This document shows, piece after piece, positions 16,588 through 25,630 of a stretch of 64,000 bases of DNA. Where the stretch lies: positions 806,001-870,000 of the forward strand of contig OZ241752.1 in NCBI GenBank assembly GCA_965201155.1. Reading direction: 5' to 3'. The position numbers and the translations under genes are program-made. The notes beneath the pieces are model-generated. The model saw only the letters and a program-made list of their open reading frames with translations, searched no databases and was not told the DNA's origin. This DNA comes from JANQOH01 sp965201155. GTDB taxonomy: Bacteria > Pseudomonadota > Alphaproteobacteria > UBA7887. Every line of letters starts with the position of its first letter. Within the stretch, counting starts at the first letter, position 1.

Positions 16588-17367
16588 ATGGCGGATTACA
16601 AGTTTCTGAAGGTGGCGCGCGAGGGCCGCCTGACCCTCATCACGATCAATCGACCTGAAGTCTACAATGCGCTGCATCCGCCGGCGCATTTCGAGTTTTC
16701 CGCCGTGTTCGACGATTTCTCCGCCGACCCGGAACAATGGGTGGCCATCATCACGGGCGCCGGTGACAGGGCTTTTTCTGCCGGCAATGATCTCAAATAT
16801 CAGGCCGCCGGCGGCCCGCGCGAACGACCGCCGACGGGCTTTGCCGGCTTGACCCAGCGTTTCGACCTGAACAAGCCGGTCATCGCTGCCGTCAACGGGT
16901 TCGCCATGGGCGGCGGGTTCGAAATCGCCCTCGCCTGCGATCTCATCATCGCCGCCGAAGAAGCCGTGTTCGCCCTGCCGGAACCGCGTGTCGGACTGGC
17001 CGCGCTGGCAGGCGGCCTTCACCGGCTGCCGCGCATCATTCCGCAGAAACAGGCCCTGGGAATGATCCTGACCGGGCGCCGCGTTGCCGCCGAGGAAGGC
17101 CACCGACTCGGCTTCGTCAACGAGGTGGTCCCGCGCGCCGATCTCATGGCCGCGGCGAAGCGCTGGGCGGGCCTCATTCTCGAATGCTCACCCATGTCGG
17201 TGCGCGCGTCGAAACAGGCCATCTATCAGGGCCTCGACAAAGCGACTCTCGAAGAAGCGATTGCCACACGCTATCCGGCCGTGCAGGCACTGTACGACAG
17301 CGCCGACTTTGTCGAAGGACCGCGCGCCTTCGCCGAGAAACGTCCCCCGAACTGGAAAGCGGAATAG
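16588..17367 (+). CDS. Enoyl-CoA hydratase/isomerase family protein
   Basis: A 259-residue crotonase. Glutamates at both usual catalytic positions are kept (GGGFEIALACD and LPEPRVGL), as is the oxyanion motif AFSAGNDLKY. GFP-like loop residues differ from the mutM-linked crotonase (LAALAGGLHRLPR), so it may act on a different acyl-CoA. It lies 54 bases after the luciferase-like gene on the same strand with GAGGAAGGA before the ATG, suggesting an operon with a degradative role. Confidence 0.9.
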   Translation: MADYKFLKVAREGRLTLITINRPEVYNALHPPAHFEFSAVFDDFSADPEQWVAIITGAGDRAFSAGNDLKYQAAGGPRERPPTGFAGLTQRFDLNKPVIAAVNGFAMGGGFEIALACDLIIAAEEAVFALPEPRVGLAALAGGLHRLPRIIPQKQALGMILTGRRVAAEEGHRLGFVNEVVPRADLMAAAKRWAGLILECSPMSVRASKQAIYQGLDKATLEEAIATRYPAVQALYDSADFVEGPRAFAEKRPPNWKAE

Positions 17368-17383
17368 CGGAAGCAGGCGCGGT

Positions 17384-18316
17384 TCAGCCCTGCGGAGCGC
17401 CCTTCACATACGGCTTCAAGGCCGCATAGATCACGAGATTGACCGGGGTGGGTATCCCCGCCTCGGCGCCGAGACGCACCACGGCGCCGTTGAGCCAGTC
17501 AATCTCCAGAGGCTTGCCCTCTTCTAGATCGTAAAGTGTCGATGACGTCATGTCTGCCGGCACGCGGTCGAACAGGAAACCGGGGTCGGCCACCATCTCC
17601 GGCGCCAGCGTCACGCCGCGCGCCGCAGCCAGCGCCATGGTCTCGCGGGCGCACGCCAGCAGCACTGCGCGCCCATGGGGGTCGCTGCGGATCGGGCCGA
17701 TCGCAGTTCGCGCCAGCGCCGTCATGCCGTTATGCGCGCACAGAAGCGTGAATTTGGTCCAGATCGCAGCATCGACATCATCCGCCGTCGCCGCATCGAT
17801 CCCGGCGCCGCGAAATATCTCGAGCAGCGCCGTGGTGCGGGCGCTCACGCCGCCCGACCGTTCGCCGAACTCGATGCGCGCCATGCGCATCCCGTGCCGA
17901 ATGCGGCCCGGCGCATCGATCAGCGCGAGAATATAGCAAAGACCGCCCAGTACCCGTTCCGCGCCAAGCCGCCGCGCAAGGCGATCCTCGTTTTCCACGC
18001 CGTTCTGCAAGGAGAGAACCATCGTATCAGGGCCCAGCAGCCCCGCCGCGGCCTCCGCCGCCGCATCGGTGTGAATGCTCTTGACGGTGACCAGCACAAG
18101 GTCCACCGGCCCGTGCGCCGCCGCCTCTTCCGGCGCCGCCACGGAGACCCGGGGCAGCGACAGATCGCCCAGCAGGCTGGTGACCTTGAGACCGCCGTCT
18201 CGCATCGCAGCGCCATGCGCCCCCCGCTGGACGAACAGCACCTCCTGCCCCGCCGCCTGCAGGCGGGCGCCGAAATAGCCGCCCACCCCGCCGGCGCCGA
18301 TAATGGCGATTCTCAT
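17384..18316 (-). CDS. 2-dehydropantoate 2-reductase family protein
   Basis: A 310-residue NADPH-dependent ketopantoate reductase-like protein. It begins with the Rossmann motif IGAGGVGGYFGARL and has the family's catalytic-lysine region VDAAIWTKFTLLCAHNGMTAL and QNGVENED. PanE makes pantoate for coenzyme A. panC is in this window at 25.6 kb but not adjacent, and many genomes hold several PanE-like paralogues, so I give no symbol. It lies 13 bases downstream of glmS on the same strand. Confidence 0.85.
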   Translation of the reverse strand: MRIAIIGAGGVGGYFGARLQAAGQEVLFVQRGAHGAAMRDGGLKVTSLLGDLSLPRVSVAAPEEAAAHGPVDLVLVTVKSIHTDAAAEAAAGLLGPDTMVLSLQNGVENEDRLARRLGAERVLGGLCYILALIDAPGRIRHGMRMARIEFGERSGGVSARTTALLEIFRGAGIDAATADDVDAAIWTKFTLLCAHNGMTALARTAIGPIRSDPHGRAVLLACARETMALAAARGVTLAPEMVADPGFLFDRVPADMTSSTLYDLEEGKPLEIDWLNGAVVRLGAEAGIPTPVNLVIYAALKPYVKGAPQG

Positions 18317-18329
18317 GAATGCGCGCTCC

Positions 18330-20153
18330 TCATTCCACTGTTACCGCCTTCGCCAGATTGCGTGGCTGATCGACATCGGTACCCTTGAGCACCGCAACGT
18401 GATAGGCCAGCAATTGCACCGGGAGTGCGTAAAGAAGCGGCGCCGCCAGCGGGTCCACATCGGGCATGGTAATCCAGTCGGCCGCCATGCCGCTGAGCCG
18501 CTCTGCGCCCGCCCGGTCGCCAATGACGATCGGCCTGCCGCCGCGTGCCGCCACCTCCGCCACGTTCGACGCTGTTTTCTCGAACACGGCGTCTGTCGGT
18601 GCGATCACGATCACCGGCATACCATCGTCGATCAGCGCGATGGGGCCGTGCTTCAACTCCCCGGCCGCATAGGCCTCGGCGTGAATGTAGGAAATCTCCT
18701 TGAGCTTGAGGGCGCCTTCCAGCGCTATCGGCCATGACGTCCCGCGCCCGACATAAAGCACATTGCCGACCCGGTAGAGACTGTCCGCAAGCACCGCAAT
18801 CTGGCGGTCATGATTGAGCACCTCCGCCGCCCGTGCCGGCACTTCCAGAAGCGCCCCCGCCAGACGCGCCTGCACCTCCGCGCTCACCGCTCCCCGCGCA
18901 TGGGCGAAGGACACCGCCAGACACGCCAGCGCCGCCAGTTGAGTAGTAAACGCCTTGGTCGAGGCCACACCGATTTCTGGCCCGGCGAGGGTTGCGAGTA
19001 CCGCGTCCGCTTCACGTGCCATGGTCGATTCCGGCGCATTGACAATCGCCAGCGCCGGCGCGCCTTCTGCCGTAAAATGCCGCATCGCAGCCAGCGTATC
19101 CGCCGTCTCGCCCGATTGCGAGATGAACACACCCAGCGTCCCCGGCGCCGACGGCGGTTCGCGATAGCGATATTCCGACGCAATGTCGATATCCACCGGC
19201 AAGTGCGCCAGCGCCTCGAACCAGTAGCGCGCCACGAGACCGGCATAAAATGACGTACCGCATGCAGCAATGGACAGGCGTGAGATGCGCTCTGGCGCCA
19301 ATTGCAGCGGCGGCAGCGAAATCCGCCGGTCGACAGGATTGATGAATCCGCGCAGCGTCTCGCCGATCGCCGTCGGCTGCTCGTGAATCTCCTTTTGCAT
19401 GAAGTGCCGGTAATTGCCCTTGCCGATGGCGGCGCCCGACAGGACCGTCTCGCGCACCGGGCGCGTCACCGAAACGCCCTCCGCATCGAGAATTTCCAGC
19501 TTCGTCGGGCCGATCAGCGCCCGGTCCCCCTCCTCAAGATAGAGAATGCGGCGCGTGAGCGGCGCCAGCGCCAGCGCGTCGGAGCCGAGATAGGTTTCGC
19601 CGTCGCCAAAGCCTATGGCGAGCGGGCTGCCGCGCCGCGCCGCAATCAGAAAATCGTCATGGCCGGCGAACAGGATTCCCAAGGCAAAGGCGCCTTCCAG
19701 CTCGCCAAGCGCAAAGGCCGCCGCCGACGCCGGTGCGAGGCCGCGGTCAAGCGCTTCGCTCAGCAGATGCACCACCACTTCCGTGTCGGTCTGTGTGCGG
19801 AAACAGCGTCCGGCCGCGATCAACCGGCGGCGCAAGGGTTGAAAATTCTCGATAATCCCGTTATGCACGACCGCAACCCGGTCATCCGTATGCGGATGGG
19901 CGTTTTCGGTTGTCGGCACGCCGTGGGTGGCCCAGCGCGTATGGCCGATGCCGGTAGTGCCGGCAAGCGGGCGGTCAGCGACGAGCGATGCCAGGCGGTC
20001 GATCTTGCCTTCCGCGCGGCGGCGATCGATCCGCCCGGACACAAGCGTCGCCAGGCCGGCGGAGTCATAGCCGCGATATTCCAGCCGTTTCAGTCCATCA
20101 AGCAGGAGAGGCGCCGCCGGGCGGCGGCCCGCCATGCCGATGATTCCACACAT
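18330..20153 (-). CDS. glmS: Glutamine-fructose-6-phosphate aminotransferase (isomerizing)
   Basis: A 607-residue GlmS, first step of UDP-GlcNAc synthesis for peptidoglycan and lipopolysaccharide. The N-terminal glutaminase domain starts MCGIIGMAG, giving Cys2 as nucleophile, with GHTRWATHGVPT. Two SIS sugar-isomerase domains follow (ISQSGETADTLAAMR and the C-terminal KHGPIALID), and the protein ends NLAKAVTVE, the typical C-terminus. It follows glmU with a 21-base gap, so the two steps of the pathway are transcribed together. No glmS ribozyme or small RNA target is seen. Confidence 0.98.
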   Translation of the reverse strand: MCGIIGMAGRRPAAPLLLDGLKRLEYRGYDSAGLATLVSGRIDRRRAEGKIDRLASLVADRPLAGTTGIGHTRWATHGVPTTENAHPHTDDRVAVVHNGIIENFQPLRRRLIAAGRCFRTQTDTEVVVHLLSEALDRGLAPASAAAFALGELEGAFALGILFAGHDDFLIAARRGSPLAIGFGDGETYLGSDALALAPLTRRILYLEEGDRALIGPTKLEILDAEGVSVTRPVRETVLSGAAIGKGNYRHFMQKEIHEQPTAIGETLRGFINPVDRRISLPPLQLAPERISRLSIAACGTSFYAGLVARYWFEALAHLPVDIDIASEYRYREPPSAPGTLGVFISQSGETADTLAAMRHFTAEGAPALAIVNAPESTMAREADAVLATLAGPEIGVASTKAFTTQLAALACLAVSFAHARGAVSAEVQARLAGALLEVPARAAEVLNHDRQIAVLADSLYRVGNVLYVGRGTSWPIALEGALKLKEISYIHAEAYAAGELKHGPIALIDDGMPVIVIAPTDAVFEKTASNVAEVAARGGRPIVIGDRAGAERLSGMAADWITMPDVDPLAAPLLYALPVQLLAYHVAVLKGTDVDQPRNLAKAVTVE

Positions 20154-20174
20154 GGCGCTGCCTGCGCCGCCCCG

Positions 20175-21506
20175 TCAGCCGCCGCGCTTGCGGCGATAGC
20201 GCGCGGCGCCGCCGGCGATCACCTTGCGTCCGGCGCGCGTGACGGCCAGCGCGTCCGCCGCCACATCAGCGGCAAGCGTGCTGCCAGCGCCGATCATCGC
20301 ACCGGCGCCGACGGTGATGGGCGCGATCAACGCCGTGTTGGACCCGATGAACGCGCCCGCGCCGATTTCCGTATGGTGCTTGGCGGCGCCGTCATAATTG
20401 CAGGTGATGACCCCGGCTCCAATATTGGCTCCGGCGCCGACGCGCGCATCCCCGACATAACTCAAATGGCTGATTTTCGCTCCGTCATCCACCGCGGACG
20501 CCTTGACTTCGACAAAATTGCCGACGCGCGCACCTTCGCCGACCACACTTCCCGGCCGCAGCCGGACAAACGGGCCGACCACCGTGCCGCGCCCCACCCG
20601 CACCCCCTCAAGGTGCGAAAAGGCGCGAATGGTGACCCCGTCCGCAATGGCGACGCCGGGGCCGAAAAATACATTCGGCTCGATCGTCACATCACGCCCC
20701 AGCACAGTGTCGGCGGCAAGACGCACCGCGTCGGGCTGAATCAGCGTCGCGCCGCCCGCCATCGCTTGCGCCCTCAGCCGCCATTGCAACGCGGCCTCGG
20801 CAGCCGCGAGCTCGGCGCGCGAATTGACGCCGCAAAGTTCGTCCTGCGGCGCACGCACCACGGCCGAACAACGCCCGTCCGCCGCCGCCAGCGCGACCAG
20901 GTCGGTGAGATAATATTCACCCTTGGCGTTGTCATTGCCGACCCGGTCTAGCAGCCCCCACAGAAGCGCGTCCTCGATAACCATGACGCCGGAATTGCAC
21001 AGACGAATGGCGCGTGTCCCGGCATCGGCGTCCGCAGCTTCGATGATCGCTGCCAGACGGCCCTCATCGTCAAGGCGCAGGCGCCCGTAGGATCCGGGTT
21101 CGTCGGTCTCGAATCCAAGCACGACAATGGCGGGATTGTCGGCGGCCCGGCGCCGGGCGACTGCGCGCCGCAGCGTGTCCGGCGCAATCAGCGGCGTATC
21201 GCCGTATAGCACCAGCACATCGCCGGCAGCGGGGCGGCGCTCATGCGCGCAGGCGACAGCGTCGGCCGTGCCGCGGCGCTGCGGCTGCACGACATGCGGA
21301 TGCGAACCGGCGACCTTCGCGGCCGCATCCATCCCGGGTCCGAGAACAACGGTGATTTGCGCGGGAGCGAGCGCTTCCGCCGCCGCCAACACATGGCTCA
21401 GCAAGGGCGCTCCTGCGATTTCATGCATGACTTTCGGTCGGTCGGAACGCATCCGCGTTCCTTCCCCCGCCGCCAGCACGATTACGCTCAAGGAGGAGTC
21501 AGGCAC
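20175..21506 (-). CDS. glmU: Bifunctional GlmU (GlcNAc-1-P uridyltransferase / GlcN-1-P acetyltransferase)
   Basis: A 443-residue enzyme making UDP-GlcNAc. The N-terminal nucleotidyltransferase has LAAGEGTRMRSDRPKVMHEIAG; the C-terminal half is a left-handed beta helix with hexapeptide repeats and the acetyltransferase motif NYDGAAKHHTEIGAGAFIGSN. Both activities appear intact. It is the first gene of the glmU-glmS-panE-like minus-strand run. The 250-base interval to gph (21507-21756) must hold its promoter; I see no strong hexamer pair there. Confidence 0.97.
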   Translation of the reverse strand: MPDSSLSVIVLAAGEGTRMRSDRPKVMHEIAGAPLLSHVLAAAEALAPAQITVVLGPGMDAAAKVAGSHPHVVQPQRRGTADAVACAHERRPAAGDVLVLYGDTPLIAPDTLRRAVARRRAADNPAIVVLGFETDEPGSYGRLRLDDEGRLAAIIEAADADAGTRAIRLCNSGVMVIEDALLWGLLDRVGNDNAKGEYYLTDLVALAAADGRCSAVVRAPQDELCGVNSRAELAAAEAALQWRLRAQAMAGGATLIQPDAVRLAADTVLGRDVTIEPNVFFGPGVAIADGVTIRAFSHLEGVRVGRGTVVGPFVRLRPGSVVGEGARVGNFVEVKASAVDDGAKISHLSYVGDARVGAGANIGAGVITCNYDGAAKHHTEIGAGAFIGSNTALIAPITVGAGAMIGAGSTLAADVAADALAVTRAGRKVIAGGAARYRRKRGG

Positions 21507-21756
21507 GTACAGGGCCTAATGCGGAAACACGGGGCAAATCACCGGACCGACAAAGCCGGGCGCGCTCCGGCCAAAACAAATGGCCGGGCGGGGCGGCCGA
21601 CCCCGGTGAACCGTGCTGCCACAGCCCGTCCCAACCAACCGGCCGGAGACGTAGCCCGCGCCTGCAGGATTGTCAAATTCGTGTCCGTGAGACCCTCCCG
21701 CAGCGTCACGCCCCGGTGCGCTATGAACACCGGGTGAAGTCGACTATATCGGAGCC

Positions 21757-22440
21757 ATGCGGTTCCGTACCATTGTGTTCGACCTTGACGGCACGCTGAT
21801 CGACAGCGCACCGGACCTCGCCGAAGCGCTGAACCGCGTGCTCGCCGACAACGGGCTGGCGGCGACGGAGCCTGCGGCCGTGCGCCACATGGTGGGCGAA
21901 GGCGCCGCGAAGATGATCGAACGCGGCTTTGCTGCCGCCGGACGCGCCTTCGACGGTCCGCCGCCGGAAAGTCTGCGCCTGGCCTTTCTGGCCCATTATG
22001 AAGATTGTCTGGTGGAACGGACGCGGCCGTTTCCCGGGGTGGCCGACACGCTGGCGTCTCTCGCGGCCCGACAATGCCGGCTCGCCATATGCTCAAACAA
22101 GCCGGAAGCCATGAGCCGCACCGTGCTCAAGGAACTCGGCCTCGCCCACTTCTTCCCGGTGGTCCTCGGCGGTGACAGCCTGGAGGTGCGCAAGCCCGAC
22201 CCGGTGCATCTGACAACAACCATCACGCGCGCGGGCGGCGCTGCAGACAGCGCTGTCATGGTGGGAGACAGCATAACCGATGTCGCTGCAGCACGCGCCG
22301 CAGGCGTACCGGTCATTGTCGTCAACTGGGGCTATACCCGCATCGCGCCTGCCGACCTCGGCGCCGACGCGGTGATCTCGCACTTCCCGGACCTCCTGCC
22401 GACGCTGGAACATATCGCACGAGCGCGGCAGGCGGGGTGA
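21757..22440 (+). CDS. gph: Phosphoglycolate phosphatase (HAD family)
   Basis: A 227-residue HAD hydrolase. The nucleophile motif DLDGTLIDSAPDLAEAL is at the N-terminus, ICSNKPEA is motif II, and GDSITDVAAARAAG is motif IV. The sequence style matches Gph, which clears 2-phosphoglycolate produced during DNA repair and oxygenase side reactions. Its TGA overlaps the GTG start of the following DUF454 gene. Confidence 0.9.
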   Translation: MRFRTIVFDLDGTLIDSAPDLAEALNRVLADNGLAATEPAAVRHMVGEGAAKMIERGFAAAGRAFDGPPPESLRLAFLAHYEDCLVERTRPFPGVADTLASLAARQCRLAICSNKPEAMSRTVLKELGLAHFFPVVLGGDSLEVRKPDPVHLTTTITRAGGAADSAVMVGDSITDVAAARAAGVPVIVVNWGYTRIAPADLGADAVISHFPDLLPTLEHIARARQAG

Positions 22441-22808
22441 ACGCACGCCGTCTCGCGCTGATCGGCTTGGGCTGGCTGTGTGTCGCCGCCGGCCTTGTGG
22501 GCATAATCATTCCGGGAATGCCCACCACAATCTTTCTGATCCTTGCGCTATGGGCCTTTTCGCGAAGTTCGGAGCGGTTCCATAACTGGCTCTATACCCA
22601 TCCGCGGTTCGGTCCGCCGCTCCGTGCGTGGCGCGAACACCGCGCCATTCCGACGCGGGCAAAGATTCTCGCCGTCACCGTCATGGCGGCAAGCGTCGCC
22701 GCCGTCGGCGTTGTCAGCAAGAACTGGCTGGCCGGCGCGGCGCTGGCGGCGCTCCTCACCCCCATCGCCGTGTTCATCGTCACCCGCCCGAGCCGGCACG
22801 ACGCATGA
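22437..22808 (+). CDS. DUF454 (YbaN-like) inner membrane protein
   Basis: A 123-residue protein with three hydrophobic segments (about 8-38, 75-92 and 95-115) and the family motif GIIIPGMPTTIFLILALWAFSRSS in part near 24-47. Its function is unknown. The GTG start overlaps the gph stop (GTGA), suggesting translational coupling. Its 3' end overlaps the convergent ispE by 29 bases. Confidence 0.85.
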   Translation: MNARRLALIGLGWLCVAAGLVGIIIPGMPTTIFLILALWAFSRSSERFHNWLYTHPRFGPPLRAWREHRAIPTRAKILAVTVMAASVAAVGVVSKNWLAGAALAALLTPIAVFIVTRPSRHDA

Positions 22809-23679
22809 CCGGACGCGGAACCGCGGCTGCACGCACCCACCAGCGGGGGTTCCGACGCGCCAGAATAGCAGCGGCGGAGGAAGCAGCGGCCGACGTCGCA
22901 TAGAGGCCGAAGCAGGTGGCGCCGCTGCCCGACATACGCGCCAACAGGCAATTCGGCGTCGCTCGCAATGCCGCGAGCACACCGCCGATTTCCGGGGCCA
23001 GACGGCCGGCCGGAATTTCCAGATCGTTGCGCCGCCGGGCAAGCCGGGCAGCCAGTTCCGGTACACTGCAACGGCAACGCGGCGGCGAGGCGGCCTTGCT
23101 CCAGGGGGGGCGGGCGCCGGCAAATACCGCTGCCGTGGATACCGCGACCCCCGGATTGGCGAGCACGAGCGGGAGCGCCCGGGTCGGCGCCGGCTGACGA
23201 ACGAGAATCTCGCCGGCGCCGGTCATGCGCAAGGCGCCGCCCGCCAGACATGCGGGAACATCCGCTCCCAGCCCCTCCGCAATGGCACGAAGCGTGCTTG
23301 CCGGCAGCTTAACGCGCCAAAGCCGTTGCAGCGCGCGCAGCACCGCCGCGGCATCGGCCGAGCCGCCGCCAATGCCGCTCGCCACGGGCAGTTTTTTTTC
23401 CAGAACCATGGCAGCGCCGCGTCGCCCCCCGGCCGCAGCCGCCAGGGCGCGGGCAGCGCGCATCACCAGATTGCTGCTTGCGGACCCTTCCAGCGGCGCC
23501 GCGAACGGCCCGGTTACGCAAAGGCGGAAAGCCCCTGCCGGGCGAACGGTGACCCGGTCGGCAATATCAGCGAACACGACCAGCGAGTCGAGTTCATGCC
23601 GCCCGTCGGCGCGCCGCCCCAGCAGATGCAGGTAGAGATTGATCTTGGCGGGCGCCGCTTCGATGACAGCGCCGTTCAT
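22780..23679 (-). CDS. ispE: 4-(cytidine 5'-diphospho)-2-C-methyl-D-erythritol kinase
   Basis: GHMP kinase of the non-mevalonate isoprenoid pathway, 299 residues. It shows APAKINLYLHLLGRR at the N-terminus and the ATP-binding glycine-rich motif PVASGIGGGSADAAAVLRAL. The ATG at 23679 (MNGAVIEAAPAK) is the natural start; the longer frame to 23856 covers the end of the TPR gene. It lies 41 bases downstream of the TPR lipoprotein gene, a pairing seen in many alphaproteobacteria. The C-terminal end is antisense to the DUF454 gene. Confidence 0.95.
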   Translation of the reverse strand: MNGAVIEAAPAKINLYLHLLGRRADGRHELDSLVVFADIADRVTVRPAGAFRLCVTGPFAAPLEGSASSNLVMRAARALAAAAGGRRGAAMVLEKKLPVASGIGGGSADAAAVLRALQRLWRVKLPASTLRAIAEGLGADVPACLAGGALRMTGAGEILVRQPAPTRALPLVLANPGVAVSTAAVFAGARPPWSKAASPPRCRCSVPELAARLARRRNDLEIPAGRLAPEIGGVLAALRATPNCLLARMSGSGATCFGLYATSAAASSAAAILARRNPRWWVRAAAVPRPVMRRAGSGG

Positions 23680-23720
23680 CGCCGCATATCCAGACCCACC
23701 GACGGCGTGGCGAGAATGGG

Positions 23721-25442
23721 TTACGGCGTGTCGTCCAGCGCAGGCAGACCGTTTTGCAGCTTGCCCCGTACGCTGTCCTCGAGTTCGGGGTCGGGCTCGG
23801 AGATCAACGCCCGCTGCCACTGAAAGCGCGCTTCGTTGCGACGCCCGGCGCGCCACAGGCCATCACCGAAATGGTCCAGGGTCACCGCATCTCCCGGCAG
23901 CAATTCATTGGCGCGCTCAAGATGCCGGACGGCTTCCTCGAACTCGCCGAGGCGAAACAGCACCCAGCCGAGACTGTCCACGATATAGCCATCCTCCGGG
24001 CTTTGTTCCACGGCCTTCTCGATCATCGCCCGCGCGCGGTCATAGTTCCGGCCTTGTTCGACCCAACTGTAGCCCAGATAATTCAGCACCTGCGGCTGAT
24101 CCGGCTGAAACTCGAGCGCTCGCAGAAAATCCTCCTCCGCGCGCTCCCATTGGTCCGAGCGCTCCAGCGCCACTCCGCGCGAATACAATAGCCGCCAATG
24201 GCGCTGCTCCTGCATCGGGATGCGGGCAAATGCCTGATCATAGGCGGCGGCGGCGGCGGCATAGCGCTTTTCGCGCATCAACATGTCGGCTAACGCAATC
24301 AACGCGCCGGGACGACCGGGGAAAGCACGTGCCAGATTGCGCAGTTGTTCGACCGCCTCTGCCAGCCGACCGAGTTCCGAAAGAATATCCGCCTTGCGCA
24401 GGTCCGCCGACCATTTCAGCGGCGAGTCGGCGTCCACCTGGCCGAAGGTCTCCCGCGCTTTCTCCAGATTCCCGATTTCCGCATAAATTTCGCCAAGCAC
24501 CATGAGGCAGGCATCGTGATCGGGGCGCAAGGCAAGACACAACTGCGCATAGATGCGGGCGGCCTCCGTCACCGTGCCGCGAAGCGACGCTGCGGCGCCG
24601 TAAAACGCCTCGGCAAATCCTTCACGCGGGTTCGCCACCAGCGACGGCGGCACAACCCCGGAATCCAGCGTCCGATAGCGGGCGTCAAGCGCCATTTCGT
24701 CGGGGTTGTTGCGAAGAAACCTGTCATATACCGCACGCGCATCGTCTTCCCGACCGTGACGCTGATAAAAACTGCCGGCGGCAAGCGCCACGCGCAGCGA
24801 CACACCGCCGGCGGCCAGGGCGCTTTCAAACGCCGCTTCCGCCTCCTCGGGCCGGTCAAGCAGGTCAGCCAGCAGGGCCGCGTGATATTCACGCACACTG
24901 CCCAGCATCGAAATGCCGCTTTCCGGCCGCAGCGCCGCCCGCGCCTTTTCCGCATCGCCCTGTGCGCCCAGCGCCCACGCTCTCAACAGGGGTCCGAGAT
25001 AGCGGCTCAGGGGAAAGTTCGGCAGTTCCTCGACCGCAGCCAGCGCATCCGCAAAGTTGTCAAACAGAACGGAATCCGCTATTATCGTAACCCGGGTGAT
25101 GACAGAATCAGGGGTCAGCGCATCCAACCGCCTGGCGAACGCCGCCGCCGCCGCCATGTCGCGTTCGGCAAGGGCGCTGACCAGCGCCCCCTCAAGCAAG
25201 TCAGGATTATCGGGATCGTCCGCAAGAGCGCGCCCGAAATAGATGTTGGCAGCCGCCGTGTCATGCTGGCGGCGTGCATGGCGCGCAGCAATATAACTGC
25301 CGAGACCGCTGGTGGCCGCCGGCACCGCATCTTCCTCCTGCAGCGACCCGACCGCGTCGTCGCCCCCCGTGTCCAGGCACCCGGCAGGAACCAGCGCCAA
25401 CGCGCCCAGCAACGCGGCAGCCCAAGCGCGCCGAATTGTCAT
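23721..25442 (-). CDS. TPR-repeat protein with lipoprotein-like signal
   Basis: A 573-residue protein with an N-terminal signal ending near PAGC (Cys22, a near-canonical lipobox), followed by many tetratricopeptide repeats; the clearest are in the C-terminal half (YLGYSWVEQGRNYDRARAM, DSLGWVLFRLGEFEEAV, DHFGDGLWRAGRRNEA). It is probably exported and tethered to a membrane as a scaffold. The start at 25442 directly precedes the signal; ATG at 25454 is an alternative. Conserved next to ispE in relatives, but its function is unknown. Confidence 0.85.
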   Translation of the reverse strand: MTIRRAWAAALLGALALVPAGCLDTGGDDAVGSLQEEDAVPAATSGLGSYIAARHARRQHDTAAANIYFGRALADDPDNPDLLEGALVSALAERDMAAAAAFARRLDALTPDSVITRVTIIADSVLFDNFADALAAVEELPNFPLSRYLGPLLRAWALGAQGDAEKARAALRPESGISMLGSVREYHAALLADLLDRPEEAEAAFESALAAGGVSLRVALAAGSFYQRHGREDDARAVYDRFLRNNPDEMALDARYRTLDSGVVPPSLVANPREGFAEAFYGAAASLRGTVTEAARIYAQLCLALRPDHDACLMVLGEIYAEIGNLEKARETFGQVDADSPLKWSADLRKADILSELGRLAEAVEQLRNLARAFPGRPGALIALADMLMREKRYAAAAAAYDQAFARIPMQEQRHWRLLYSRGVALERSDQWERAEEDFLRALEFQPDQPQVLNYLGYSWVEQGRNYDRARAMIEKAVEQSPEDGYIVDSLGWVLFRLGEFEEAVRHLERANELLPGDAVTLDHFGDGLWRAGRRNEARFQWQRALISEPDPELEDSVRGKLQNGLPALDDTP

Positions 25443-25537
25443 CGCGCCACCCATCCCCTCATCATGGTGACAGCTTAGTGCATTACCGGGGTCGTTTGGA
25501 ACCCTTGGAGAGCCGCCGATCGCAAATTTGTCGTGGC

Positions 25538-25566
25538 TTGATAGTTTTTGCATCGCACCATAAATT
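25538..25566 (+). promoter_or_regulatory. Candidate panC promoter
   Basis: TTGATA (25538-25543), a 17-base spacer and TAAATT (25561-25566), about 65 bases before the panC ATG. The matches are 5/6 and 4/6. The 188-base divergent interval (25443-25630) also has to carry the TPR gene promoter, for which no clear pair was found. Confidence 0.4.
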
Positions 25567-25630
25567 CGCGTTGCAACATGACGCTGCGACGCCGTATCCC
25601 AACCGCAGCCCAGCCATCGGGAGGCCAGTA

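Noticed and set aside
17384..18316. Calling this gene panE
   Set aside because: The family fits, but paralogues with other ketoacid substrates are frequent and it lies away from panC.
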